DNA from: Aedes albopictus
Taxonomy: Eukaryota > Arthropoda > Insecta > Diptera > Culicidae
DNA: 64,000 nt
Reading direction: 5' to 3'
Assembly: GCF_035046485.1 (NCBI RefSeq)
Contig: NC_085136.1
Span: forward strand, 299,065,080 to 299,129,079
Each line of letters begins with the position of its first letter. The stretch's first letter is position 1. Below the pieces are notes generated by a model. The model made no database searches, was not told the DNA's origin, and saw nothing but the letters and a program-made list of their open reading frames with translations. This document shows positions 1-11,039 of this stretch, piece by piece. A program made the translations under genes and the position numbers.

Positions 1-447
1 AAGGTGACGACGCGCGTGGTAAAAGTATCTATTTCCTGGGATGTTTTACGACCCTTTTGCTGGACCACGGCACGGCGATGTTATGAACCATACAGGGAAA
101 AGGATGCTGACTGTCGTTTATATGGATGGGAAAGAGGCACCACTGAGCTGTAATATTTTTTTCTGATCACTTCCCGTTTGTAGATTCGATTGGTTTATGA
201 CCCTTTATTGGGCGCTACCAAGATATTATATGGCTTTTTTTTCCTCAACTAGGCATTAGACATAAGAGAGGAAACCATCCATGAACCACTCAATGAGTTT
301 GATGACCTGGGTGGTCTGTTAGATGAAGGTGTTCAACCTTTTCTATATGGGGGTATAGACGGCTTCGACAGTTTCTTAGTTAATTATCTACTCCAGGAAT
401 AGTCGTATTAGTATTATTTTCAGAATTCCTTGTTGCAGCGGCTGAGC
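1..447. other. Unassigned sequence
   Basis: I see no convincing coding region, tandem repeat or TIR pair here. It may be more of the non-LTR debris that follows, but nothing supports a name. Confidence 0.4.
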
Positions 448-915
448 TGCGAGCAACCTTGGGGAAGATCGGGTGACCAACCCCGGGTAGTTTCGGCCGT
501 TGGCTGACAGCGAAGAGGGAGGGGGGTTTCCTCCTGCATATCTGAGCATCTGTTCTCCACGTTACGGGCGGCTGATCGACGTCCAAGGGCCACTGAAGGT
601 CCCGAAGCTCAACTGTGCACCACGGTATTTCGGAAAATTAGGGGTGTCTTGTCTGGCCGTTAGAACCAGCCCTAAAAAATGCAACCGAAAATCAGTTACA
701 GAATGATATGCCCTCAACAAACCGATTGAACGCTCGGTACATGGAACTGATCTTAACTTCATCTGGAGCACCCGCACTCGCCGATCAACTGAAGGACCGC
801 GAATTTGACATCGTAGCGCTACAGGAGGTGCCTTTTTTATATATAATGAGAAAATCTGCAACAGATACCCAAGAGGTGGTTCCTCGGGTGATGTGGGGAT
901 CGACCCACTAAAAAC
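448..915 (+). pseudogene. Non-LTR retrotransposon 5' scrap with endonuclease start
   Basis: A short open stretch around 774-830 reads ALADQLKDREFDIVALQEV. This matches the first beta-strand and catalytic glutamate block (..IVALQEV..) of the AP-like endonuclease domain at the start of non-LTR ORF2 proteins. The reading frame runs into A/T-rich, unrelated sequence after about 835, so the rest of the endonuclease and all of the RT are gone. The upstream 448-700 is probably its 5' UTR, because it has no other assignable function. The clade is uncertain; an RTE- or L2/CR1-like origin is possible. Confidence 0.5.
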
Positions 916-1089
916 TCATTCTCTCTCTTCCTTACCTTCGCGGTACGCCCGTTAGGGATGACTTCGAGAAGGGGGGGGACCGTACATGAGTACACTCTAA
1001 TAGTAAGCGTTCCACCAGCTACCGCCTTAAGTTGTTCACTCTTCCCTGGAGGCTCGGGTCCTGGCTAGTACTTAGACTACCCATTGAAC

Positions 1090-4021
1090 TCAAGCTCCTG
1101 GATGGGGAAGGGCGGCCAACTCAACAAGCTGTTGTTCGGCTCGCCATTTACTCTGTAGTTCAAGTACGATTCGAGAAACCGTGGAAGTAACGGAGTCCCA
1201 CTTGTCCGCCCCCATACACATCCTTTCAACAATGTTGTCAGGCGTGATATCTCTACCGCATACCTCCTGCATACTCGACCTTTGCTCCACGAAACGTGGA
1301 CATTCAAAGAGCACATGCTCCGCGGTCTCGTCACAGTCTGCACACTCCGAACATGCGGGGGAGCCTGCATGTCCGAATCTGTGCAGATACCACCTAAAGC
1401 ACCCATGGCCTGACAGAAATTGAGTCATGTGAAAATTCACCTCGCCATGGGGCCTGCTCGTCCACTTGGACACGCTCGGTATGAGCCTGTGTGTCCATCT
1501 ACCCTTGTTGGAGGAATCCCATTCGCTCTGCCACTTCAGCATAGACGAGGTTCAGGCCATACGCCTCGCGCCGCGTCGCTCGAAGCATTCTTCATCCTCT
1601 GCCACCACTAAAGCTATGGGCATCATGCCCGCTAGCACACATACTGCGTCCTTTGAGACCGTACGGTATGCGCTCACCACCCTAAGGCACATCAGCCTGT
1701 GGGTACTCTCAAGTCGCTTCACGTTTCGATTAACCACTAACGCCTTCGTCCTTGCAGCGGCGCCATACCGTAGTATGGAGACCGCTACTGCCGCGAGCAG
1801 CTTACGCTTACTCGAGACTATTGCCGAGCTATTTGACATTTGACAATTGCTTCAGTGAGCGCTTAGAGTTGATCGTGCATCCACTTGTGGTGACCACTGC
1901 CTGCTGTTCAGACTTGCGGTTGTTTACCACCACCACCTCCGTTTTGTGGTGCGCAAGTGCCAAATGTCTCGACCTCATCCAGTCCTCCACTATGCCAATT
2001 GCGTGGGTTGCTGTCAGTTCCACTTCCTCTATCGACTCGCCGTATACCACGAGGGTAATATCATCGGCGAAGCCGACCAGCTTTACGCCCGGTGGAAGTT
2101 TGAGTCTCAATACGCCATCATACGCCGCGTTCCATAGTACCGGGCCCAAGATGGATCCCTGCGGTGATGTTGTAGCTCCTCTCGCCTTCCTCGGTATCAT
2201 AGATTAGCACCCTATTCTGGAAGTAGCTCTCCAATATCCGGCATAGGCTAACCGGGACTCCTAGGTGGTGTATTGCGCACTCAATGGCGGTCCAGCTGAC
2301 GCTGTTGAACGCATTCTTAACGTCCAGCGTGACGACCGCGCAATAGCGGATTCCTGTTCGCTTCTTTTGGAGCGCTATCTTGGCCGTTTTGGTTACAGCC
2401 CTAATAGCGTCCACCGTCGATCGACCCTTCCGGAAGCCGAACTGGTTATCCGAGAGACCTGAGTCATCGGGTTTCTCGGTATAGACCATCAGCCTCGACA
2501 GAATGATCCGTTCCAATAGTTTTCCGGCGGTGTCCAGCAGGCAGATAGGTCTGTATGCCGACGGGTCGCCAGGTGGCTTCCCGGGTTTGGGCAGTAGATC
2601 TTTGCCTTTTCCACCTCTCCGGAAATTCGCCTCTGTCTAGGCACATCTGCATAGCCATTCTGAACATGTCAGGCTTAGCCTCGATGGCCGTCTTGATGGC
2701 TAATGTCGGGATACCGTCCGGACCCGGAGCCTTGTTCAACTTAAGCGACTTCGCTATTGCAATGAGTTCGTCGTTCGTCACCGGGGCTACCTCGCGATGG
2801 CCGGTTTGGCTATAGGGAACGGGGGCCCATGGTCTTGTATCGTGGCGCGGGAACAGCGTTTCCACGATCTTCTGCAGCATCTCCGGGGAGCGTTCTGGGG
2901 GTGCTAACGCGCCCTTCGTTTTGGCCATGACTACTCTGTAGGCATCACCCCATGGGGTCATGTTGGCTGCCTGGCAGAGATTTTCGAAGCACGCCCGCTT
3001 ACGAGTCTTAATCTCTTTATTCAGTGCCAGTTTAGCCGCTCTGTAGGCCTCGCTTCGTTCAATTCTATTCTCATCGGTACGAGCCCTTTGCATCCTCCTT
3101 CTAGCTCTTAAACAGGATGCGCGGAGTTCTGCGATTTCTGGACACCACCAGTACACCGGTTTGCGTCCATTTCTGGGTAGGGATCGCCTTGTCATAGCGG
3201 CGTCACATGCACGGCTTAGGGTTCCGACTAGATCATCGTTGGATAGATCGTCGGTGTTACTCTCCATAAACAATCGCTCCACAAATGCCGGCTTATCGAA
3301 TCGCGAAGTCAGCCATCCCCGATGACGGTCGATGACGGTCGATGACCTTCGGCTGTGGCCGTCTTCCTCCGTGTTCCACTCTGTATCGAATCGCCAGATG
3401 ATCACTATGCGTGTATCCATCGTCGATCCTCCAGTCCGAGCTAGGGTTTAGACCCGGGCTCCAGGAGGTCACATCAATGATGAACTCTGCACCATTCCTA
3501 CTGTAGGTTTTTTTGTCGCCTACGTTCGCGACATCCACGTTTAGTCTAGCCATAGCTTCGAGTAAGGCCCAACCTCTCGCGTTAGTCAAGCGGCTACCCC
3601 ACTCAATCGCCCAGGCGTTGAAGTCTTCACCGATGACCACGGGACTCAATCCCACCATTGCGCTTGTTAACGATTCCAGCATAGACGAGAACTGGTCTAT
3701 CGTCCACCTGGGAGGGGCATAACAACTGCAGTAGTATACCCCGTTGATCTTCGCTATTACGAAGCCCTCGTGCGATGTGGAAACTATTTCCTGGACCGGA
3801 AAACGACCGGTTGTACAGATCGCCGCTAGCTTGGCCTTATCCGCTACCCAGTTTCCGTTATCGGGAGGGATGCGGTATGGGTCCGATAGTAGTGCGATGT
3901 CTGTACTTGACTCCGAGACTGACTGCCATAGCAACTCTTGTGCGGCTTCACAGTGGTTCAGGTTTAGTTGTGTAACCTGCATTATCGTTTGGAACTTCGA
4001 CCTCCTCGCGTGCCTGGACAT
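1090..4021 (-). pseudogene. R1-clade ORF2 (endonuclease-reverse transcriptase), multiply frameshifted
   Basis: The protein is spread over six overlapping frames: endonuclease 4021-3293 (GEDFNAW, THSDHLAIRY), linker to RT 3420-2464 (PRNGRKPVYWW, NKAPGPDGIP), fingers 2516-2118 (FRKGRSTVDAI, VTLDVKNAFNS), palm 2200-1829 (VGFADDITLVVYG), thumb 1839-1552 and C-terminal finger 1542-1090 (CADCDETAEHVLFECPRF). Compared with the second R1-type copy in the window, about 32 residues are missing at about 1838, between the palm and thumb frames, which indicates a deletion of roughly 95 bp. At least five frame disruptions make this copy dead. The endonuclease motif reads GEDFNAW where GDFNAW is usual. Identification as R1-type ORF2 is firm; the exact family is not. 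Confidence 0.88.
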
Positions 4022-5300
4022 TTAGGCCCGTCCGTCGTGTGGCCCTTGTTCGCCGTGCAAATCAGGCATTTTGGTGCAGAGTTGCACTCCCTGGCGATAT
4101 GGCCTTCTACTCCACACTTCCTGCAGAGCTTACTCCTGTCTGGGCCTTTGCATGCCCAGGACTTATGCCCTTGCTCAAAGCACTTGAAGCACGCCACTGG
4201 CGGCTCGTATATGCTGAGCGGGCACACTGACCAAGCTACCTTGATCTTCCCGACTGAAATCGCCTTATTCGCATCTCCTACGGGGAGTTTGATCGCGGCA
4301 ATCTGCGTACCAGCCGGACCCTTACGCAGGCGGATCGATGCACTTGGTACATCTATCTCACACTGCTGTTTGAGTGCGGCTGCGAGCTCCTCTGCGTCGG
4401 TAATCTCGTCCAGGTTTTTACACTGGAGAGTTGCCTCCGCCGTTAGGGCTCTTACCTGCACCTTTTCGCCAAGTACCTCTTGGGCTAGTGCTTTGTAGGA
4501 AGTACCTTTATTGGCTGCTTCCTTCTTCAGCACTAGCATCATCTCTCCCGTCCTGGTGCGCCGGATGCTTTTTACATCCGCGCCCAACGGTGAGAGACGA
4601 TTCTCGCCTCGCATGGCCTTCAGCACCTCGGCGTATGTGTCTGCCTCGGTTTTGAAGACCAGCGCGTCACTTCTCGCTCGTTTGCGGGCTGGTTTCGTAG
4701 TTCTCACCTTCTTCTTTTTTCCTACCGTAATCCAAGGGTTCTCCTTCCCTTGATCCGGTTGGCCTCCGTTCTTCCTCTTGTTGGCTTGCTGGGGATTGGT
4801 TTCCCTGCCCCTTGCGCGCTTCGCAACCGGCTTAGCAGCCTGGTTACCTACGCTGGTCTTCACCTTCTCTTTCTTCGGGTTTGCACCCGACTCTGCCAGG
4901 CGCTTCTTGGGCCGCGTCTCCTCAGCAGGTTCAGAAGGCTCAGCAAGGAGGAAGTTGTCCGTTTGGGTGGACCGCTCTTCCCTGCTCGCACCAGCAGCAC
5001 TTCGCTCTACCACCAGGAGGTCGTGAGGTCCGCACCGGTCATCTGTGCTTCCTCCGTCGGCGCTGTACCGCTTCGTGCACCACTTGCTCCACTTGAACTT
5101 CCTGCCGCTGGTTCGCTGGTGAGTGCACCAGCCCCTCGGAGTGGCGATCTAGCCAAGCCTCCACGCGCGAACGGGTTCAATGCCGCTCCCTCAGTTACTC
5201 CACACTCGACCACGTTGTTACAGTTGTTGAATTTCGAAGTCATGTCTGTTGGGCCCCCCTTAGAGCCGCTATCCCTCACTGTAAATGAAGTAGTCGCCAA
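3982..5300 (-). pseudogene. R1-clade ORF1 (Gag-like, CCHC zinc knuckles), one frameshift
   Basis: ORF1 proteins of R1-type elements bind the element RNA. The main open frame (5013-3982, 343 codons) has a lysine/arginine-rich N-terminal half and, near its C-terminus, three knuckles in tandem: CFKCFEQGHKSWAC, CRKCGVEGHIAREC and CLICTANKGHTTDGPKC. A second open frame (5300-5007) starts with MATTSFTVRDSG and is rich in Gly/Ala/Ser; it runs into the first frame at about 5010 through a one- or two-base slip. I infer that the original ORF1 began at 5300 (about 435 residues) and was broken by this frameshift. Its 3' end overlaps ORF2 by about 40 bases, as usual for the clade. Confidence 0.8.
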
Positions 5301-5400
5301 GGATCCTGGTGGTTATCTATGCAAGCAGAGAGGCCACCCGAGGGTTGGCCCAGGCCCTTATGGGGACTGAGCTCAGAGCCGGATCAGCGCTAATCAGGAG

Positions 5401-5844
5401 TGTTCATCTGAACCTACTTCCACCCAGTTAGTTGCCTAAGCTGGGCACAGATCAGGAACGTACTTTAAGACCATGCCACGGTTTTATGGGGCGGAAGACA
5501 GCGTCGACATTAGCCTATCCACCGTTTCAAGTCAGTGTCACCCGACTTTACTAAGAGGATAGAATGCCGTCGCCATCAGCTCACTTGTGCATAGTTACCT
5601 TAGCGTGTACCATCTCATCTACCAATTACTAAGCATGACCAGTATACCATAATCAGGAACTTACTGGCATCGTTCCTGATGTGCCCGAGGCACTTCTAGC
5701 TGGGCTGTGACACTTTGGAAGCGGTGCCATATCGCTTGAACAGAGTTGCTTCCGGATGTGTGGAATTTCTGAAGAGGACCAGCAGAGCCACACTGATGTG
5801 TGGATATGGTTCGCTTAGGAAAGAATCCTAGGCTCCCACCTCAA
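5401..5844. other. Unassigned spacer between two retrotransposons
   Basis: No coding signal. It lies between the 5' side of the R1-type element and the truncated 5' end of the L1-like element. Some of it may be R1-type 5' UTR, but I cannot fix a boundary. Confidence 0.35.
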
Positions 5845-5854
5845 AACATGTCTT

Positions 5855-7374
5855 GTGAGCATCGATTTGAACAAGGCTTTCGACAGAGTAGATCATTCGT
5901 ATCTGTGGAAAGTCATGAATAAATTTGGTTTCCCAGAATCTCTTATTATAAGGAACATATACAAGACTGCCACATCCAGAGTACAAATAAACGGATTTCT
6001 CACCGATGAAATTAAGATTAAAAGTTCCGTTAGGCAGGGTTGCCCCCTTAGTATAGTATATATTCTTTTCACATTATATATCGAGCCATTAATTAGAAAA
6101 TTTTCAGAAAATATCACAGGATTCTGGGTTTATGACAAATTTTTAAAAATAATAGTTTTCGCTGATGATTTCAACATTATTATTCGAAATGATGAGGAAT
6201 TTGACCGGATTTTAGAAATATTTGACGAATTCGCATTATGTGGAAAAATAAGAATAAATTTGGCAAAATCTGCTTACATGAGATTTAATCAACCAAAAAT
6301 GGGACCACAAAAGATTCAAGAAGTAGATCGTCTAAAAATTCTAGGCGTAACCTTCTGTAAAAGCTGGTACATTACAGTGAGTACTAATTACAATGCAATA
6401 ATAAATAACATTCAATATGCTCTGAAGAAGCACTATGTAAGGAAATTAAACTTATATCAAAGGTGCTGGATACTGAATATTTTTATTTTATCAAAGGTGT
6501 GGTATTTGGCCAAAATTTTTCCACCATTAAACAAGCATATCGCTCAAATAAAATCAATCTGCGGAAAATTTCTATGGCATGGTTTCATATTCAAAGTCGA
6601 GCGAAACCAGATGTATCTAGACTATTTGAAAGGTGGTTTAAAGTTGGTAGACCCTGAGGCTAAAATCAAAGCTTTGTTCTTAAGAAATATTTTGTACAAT
6701 CCTGATGGCGATGACGCCATACTAGAGGAAAACTATCTTCTAGAAATGCGAGATTTACATACACAACGGCTGACAAAAAACGCGAGGGAGTGGATTTCAG
6801 AAGGAAAACAATTGAAGGAAAATTTTGGATACAATTCAACAAGTCTGATGTATAACTATTTTTAAGTTTAAATAATTGTGTGTCTAAAGTAGAACAGAAA
6901 TTTGATTTGAACTGGACTGTCATATGGGAAAATATTAATATGAAATTTATTTCAACTGACATTCGGTCAGAGATTTTTTGTTTTCTCAACAATATAGTTG
7001 CAAATGGTAGAAAACTCTCGATTTACAGCATTCGCAGTAGTCAAGAGGCTTGTAGAAAATGTGGATTTTTGGATATGAATTTCCATCGAATTAAGGAATG
7101 TCCAAAGGAAAAGATCATTTGGGAATGGTGTAGTACAATTGTTAGATCGCGATATAACATAAACGTTGTGGATTTAGAGGACATTCTTCCGTTCATGATA
7201 AACAAAACATCGCAAAAACATAAAGCTGCTTTGTGGTTGACCATGAAAGTGATTTCATACAATTTGAGAGTAACAGAACCGTCGCTATTTGTATTCAAAA
7301 AAGAAATCAGAGAAGAAAGATGGAACAAAAGGAAATTTTTTGAATTCGAATTCGGAACATGTTTGAATATTTGC
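5855..7374 (+). pseudogene. L1/Tx1-like RT C-terminal half
   Basis: The first frame (5855-6865, 336 codons) begins at the palm motif SIDLNKAFDRVDH and carries SSVRQGCPLS and the catalytic FADD box (VFADDFNII, near residue 103). It continues into a long thumb region with GGLKLVDPEAKIKALFLRN, a motif order seen in L1/Tx1-type RTs. After a stop at 6863-6865 the protein resumes in another frame (6880-7377), where a CRKCGFLDMNFHRIKEC finger resembles the C-terminal Cys-His element of these proteins. The DD pair is kept, but the endonuclease and fingers domains are missing, so the copy is inactive. The AT-rich codon use differs strongly from that of the neighbouring R1 element. Confidence 0.82.
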
Positions 7375-7484
7375 TAATTGTTAACAATCGTTGGAGCTAC
7401 ATATTATAGAAAATAATAGTAGAAAAATGTAGAATAGCATGTAGTTAGCTGTAAAAGCCAACATGTATTTCACGAACTTATTAT

Positions 7485-7513
7485 TCTAATCTAATCTAAT
7501 CTAATCTAATCTA
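7485..7513 (+). repeat. (TCTAA)n tail of the L1-like element
   Basis: Five to six perfect tandem TCTAA units directly follow the 3' UTR. Tandem short tails replace poly-A in several non-LTR clades, so this probably marks the true 3' terminus. Confidence 0.85.
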
Positions 7514-7514
7514 G

Positions 7515-8580
7515 TGCTTGCACAGCCAGTATTGAAAAGCATCCTGGAAACATCAAAATTTCTTCTGATATTTTCTTGTCAGCATTAATATTTGCAGCAT
7601 ATCAGAGATGATGTGACACAAATATTAAAATGGCCAGGCCCACTGTGCAGACTAATGGATTGAAAGATAATTCAAAAACATAAGGCAATCAGGTTATTCA
7701 CTTATGAATAACATGATTGACAAACCTTTTTGAATTGGATGAAGGAAGAAACGGGGACAACCGTACCAACCGTTTCGTTTTAGGGGAAAGGTGTTTGGAC
7801 ATAAAATCGTTGGGAGTGGTGCTGCTAAGAATGTTAATGCACACTCCGTTATAGTTGACGTCTCTTCTCCTGGGATGGGGCACAGGCATTTCTCCATGTG
7901 TCCTGGCTTCAAAGCCTAGGCTTAAGCGCCATTACTCGCTCTCTGAAACGAGAAAAAATAATAATGATCCCTTCCCCGAATGGAATGTACAGAATAATAA
8001 GCCTATATAAAAAGCAAAACAAATTACTACAAATATGTCGAAGAAATTTTAAATGATAATTTCAAAAAGTCATAGGTATCATGATTTACAAATAAATGTC
8101 TTCCTGAACCTAGGTTGGATCTGACGATTACCACAACGAATCACAATTGCAAGGCGAACCGTATTTTGGATCGCCTGTATTTTTTCTAGTTATATTTTAA
8201 GTCGACACTCTTGATGACAAACTATACAAATTTGATGAAAGAATATGTAAAGGGTAGGTATACTTAGAGGTAAATAAATTTTATCTCTGTATCAGGGTAA
8301 AGAGTGTGTTGTGCAAATATTGCAGCACCGTAACAGTCCTCATCCTTTCCGTCGACGACTGACGCTCAATACCGCGGAAGTATTGAATCGTGGTAATAAA
8401 TAGACATGTATTGTATCAAATGTTACATATCCTAGCAGGCCGATATTTATCTGGTGTTGTGCTTGGCGCTTCAGGTAGATTGTCTGTCTTAAGCATAATT
8501 TCACCCCAAACCCGGTGTACGGTGCACACAAATTGGCCATATGACTCGTCAAATTCAAAAAATCCCCAATGTATGCCCAA
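7515..8580. other. No recognisable gene
   Basis: AT-rich intergenic sequence. Open frames are short (below 75 codons) and lie on both strands, with no family motif. Confidence 0.4.
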
Positions 8581-8913
8581 AGATCAAACCATTATATATT
8601 ATTACTAGCTGTCCCGGCAAACGTTGTCTTGCCCAGCTGTGGTGGTTTGACAACTGTTGAGCTCATAACGTCACCGCACATTGATTTCATTTCGATCTTT
8701 CCTTCCCAGCTCATGAAAAATCAAAATTTTTCAATTTTGTTTCTTTTATAGCTGATTTTCGTAACTTTTTGTACATATAAACACAGCCACTACGAGTACG
8801 AACTGAACCGTGCAAGAGTCATCCTGATCGGTTCAGCCGTTCTTGAGTTTTGTTGCCTCAAAGGAGCTTCAAACTCATTTTTATATATATAGATAGATAT
8901 AATGGTTTGATCT
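8581..8913. repeat. Arthropod dispersed repeat (ACTAGCTGTCCCGGCAAAC start) inside a 17-bp inverted repeat
   Basis: The repeat starts at 8604 with ACTAGCTGTCCCGGCAAAC, contains TCATCCTGATCGGTTCAGCC near its 3' side, and ends in a TATATATAGAT tract near 8895. Sequences of this pattern are widespread short interspersed repeats in arthropods; I cannot assign the class. It is flanked by a perfect 17-bp inverted repeat (AGATCAAACCATTATAT at 8581 and its complement at 8897). A diverged relative lies at 31482-31731. Confidence 0.6.
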
Positions 8914-9624
8914 CACCAAGTCAATGCTTTCTCCCGGAATCCATAGTTTGATTCATCTTGATCCTCTGCCTTATAAACGTCCAATTGACGGAATCTTGGA
9001 TGGAATCCATAGCACTTTGAATCACCATTCACTTCTCATTTTTTCGCAGACCACGGCGGAAAAATTGGTCTGTCGTATCGTATGTGAATTCACTTGCCCG
9101 TAGTTGCTATCTACCGATGTGTCCAGTTTTGAACCGTCCAATGTTTATTTTTTTTTTCATACGCCGCACAAACTCCTCTCTATTTGCTATATTTTTTGTT
9201 CACTTCGTGTTCACGACCTTTTCAATAACTCTATTGTTTTAGCTATTCCAAATAGGTCTTCATTAAAACTCGCGTTGTTTAACACAGATACGGCACGGGA
9301 ACACTCCACCGGCAGAATCCTCAGCAGAATTTTCATTTTTTCAGCCGAAGCGTTACGCGTGAGAAAAATGCTACCGCACACCACCACCGCTCACTCTCCT
9401 CACTTCTCTCGTGCTGATTTTGCATAAAACTAATTCACATCTTATTTATCATCCAATTCGCTGAACGGATAATTATATGCAACTGACAACGTGTTTCTGA
9501 TGATGAATATGATCGGGACCCACTCGCGAAATCACATTTTTCGTGGCGTAGCTCCAGCTATACCACAAACAGAAGAGCAAAAATTCGCGGAAGGAAAAGT
9601 GACGTGACGAGCAATTTGAAACAC
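8914..9624. other. No recognisable gene
   Basis: Intergenic sequence. A 107-codon open frame at 9104-9427 has no recognisable domain and a composition typical of chance reading. I see no repeats with clear borders. Confidence 0.4.
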
Positions 9625-9701
9625 CATGTATTTCACGAACTTATTATTCTAATAAATAAATTAAAAAAATAAAAAATAAAAAAAATAAAAAATAAAAAAA
9701 C
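9625..9701 (+). repeat. Minimal 3' end of the L1-like family with A-rich tail
   Basis: The sequence CATGTATTTCACGAACTTAT followed by TATTCTAAT is the same as the last unique bases of the L1-like element (7462-7490). Here it is followed by an A-rich AAATAAA-type tail of about 50 bp. It looks like a copy truncated to its last ~28 bases, or a short element sharing that 3' end for mobilisation. Confidence 0.6.
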
Positions 9702-9879
9702 CGACCAAGCTGTTCAAAAACCACAAATAACCCCGCCGTTTCGCTCGCGGAATACCTCACGGAATCTAAAGACCGCGACAACGGAGGATCTTTGTTGTTT
9801 GGGATTCAGAGAATCGCTGGCTGACCTAAACAACGCCGTAAGATGCACCGTGAAACGTGGGTTAACGAGCTAGAGAAGT
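9702..9879. other. Unassigned sequence
   Basis: Short unique-looking stretch between the A-rich tail and a duplicated unit; nothing identifiable. Confidence 0.3.
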
Positions 9880-10262
9880 TTAAAACTTTACTTGACCACT
9901 AGCGCCACCAAGCGGCGAAATCGCCCACCTAACCCTAAAAGGGATACCTGGGGTCCATTGGACCCCAGGCGCCTTTCAGAGCTCGTCTTTGATGGAACAC
10001 ACTCAGCGAGGTGACGAAACTGAGGCCATGAAGGTATCCCTTTTAGGGTTAATGTTGAACCACCAGATAGATTTTGACTTCCTGAAGAACTTTGCCCTGG
10101 AAGGCACTTTTCTATTTGATCTGGATCTCCAGAAAAAAAGTCAAATAAAAGAAATTTTATTTGACAATTAGCGCCACCTAGCGGCGAAATCACAAACTAG
10201 TTGTTGAATCACCAGATTGCTGTTGATTTCCTGAAGAACTTTGCCGAAGACGTTAACAACCC
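9880..10262. repeat. Tandemly duplicated unit (AGCGCCACC(A/T)AGCGGCGAAATC ... CTGAAGAACTTTGCC)
   Basis: Two adjacent copies of a unit of roughly 100-150 bp. Both contain AGCGCCACC[A/T]AGCGGCGAAATC (9901 and 10171), then a GTTGAA[C/T]CACCAGAT segment (10054 and 10204), then TTCCTGAAGAACTTTGCC (10079 and about 10228). The first copy is interrupted by a 118-bp MITE; the second is uninterrupted. Confidence 0.75.
9932..10049. mobile_element. 118-bp MITE, TA target duplication
   Basis: It is bounded by perfect 17-bp TIRs, ACCCTAAAAGGGATACC and its complement, with TA on each side (9930-9931 and 10050-10051). Just inside the left end is a perfect 11-bp-arm palindrome (CCTGGGGTCCA, T, TGGACCCCAGG; 9947-9969). 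The neighbouring paralog at 10190-10215 gives the empty site, which supports the TA duplication. It has no coding capacity. Confidence 0.82.
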
Positions 10263-10650
10263 TGGTCGACACCTCTGATTTATTTTTTATCAAACTTCGG
10301 CCAAACGACTAATTGGGCCAGATGTCATTCAGCTGAATAGGGTTTGGTCTAACGACAATTGGCCAAATGGCCGGACACTATAAAACAATGCGAGCATTTT
10401 TTTTATATTTTACTGTTTTTATCTAATTTGTTGCTAGTTTCTGCTGGTAAATCAATTCAATAGTTTACTAAAATGAGACGTAATATATGTCTATAAACCC
10501 GTATTTAGTCAAATCAAATAAACAACACTGTAGTTAGCAGCCCTTTCATAATTTAAACCACAAGCTCTTTCCGTACCCAAACCTCGCACACACATGAAAT
10601 GCTATCTCCACTCGTCGTCATCTTCGAGCTAAACTCTAACGGTACTTTCT
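10263..10650. other. No recognisable gene
   Basis: Intergenic sequence up to the TIR unit that begins at 10659; no features seen. Confidence 0.35.
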
Positions 10651-11039
10651 CCAGCGGTCATTGGCGTAGCTAGGGGGGGTTCCAGGGGTGCCTGGCACCC
10701 CCTAGAATGAATTTGGCACCCCCTAGAATTTTCCTTGATATTAGCCTAAAACTAAAACTTCACATGATAATTCCAACATTTATTAATGGCGCATTTGAAC
10801 AAAAGTAAAGCTACAAATGGAATGACTTCATTAATCATTTTACGTATTAGCGTTTTGGACTTATGCTCTATAATTAAAGCACTAAAAATTATGTTTTTGC
10901 TGATTAATTAGTTTAGGATTATCCTGAGACGGTATATGAAATGTGTATCAGTTTTTCGGTTCTGGCAGTGGTCTGGGTGATTAACTTTAACCATTGACAA
11001 TAAAACTGCACCGCGCTAGCGCTGTATACGACGAGCTTG

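Larger units (their letters stand above)
1000..5400 (-). mobile_element. R1-clade non-LTR retrotransposon, nearly full length, decayed
   Basis: Read on the minus strand the order is a 5' UTR (above 5300), an ORF1 with three zinc knuckles (5300-3982), an overlapping ORF2 with endonuclease (from 4021) and RT, and a C-terminal CCHC-type finger (to 1090). This two-ORF layout with a short ORF1/ORF2 overlap, the RT motifs and the GFRKGRSTVDAI block are typical of the R1 clade, of which mosquitoes have many non-rDNA families. Boundaries are approximate because I found no target duplication or poly-A tail. It differs in protein sequence from the second R1-clade copy at 50.7-53.2 kb, so it belongs to another family. 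Confidence 0.85.
5845..7514 (+). mobile_element. 5'-truncated L1/Tx1-like non-LTR retrotransposon
   Basis: The copy starts abruptly inside the RT palm and continues through the thumb, a C-terminal region and a 3' UTR of about 110 bp. It ends in a pentanucleotide (TCTAA)n tail at 7485-7513, the usual 5'-truncated form produced by target-primed reverse transcription. The final unique 3' sequence (CATGTATTTCACGAACTTAT...) recurs at 9625-9652. No clear target duplication was found. Confidence 0.8.
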
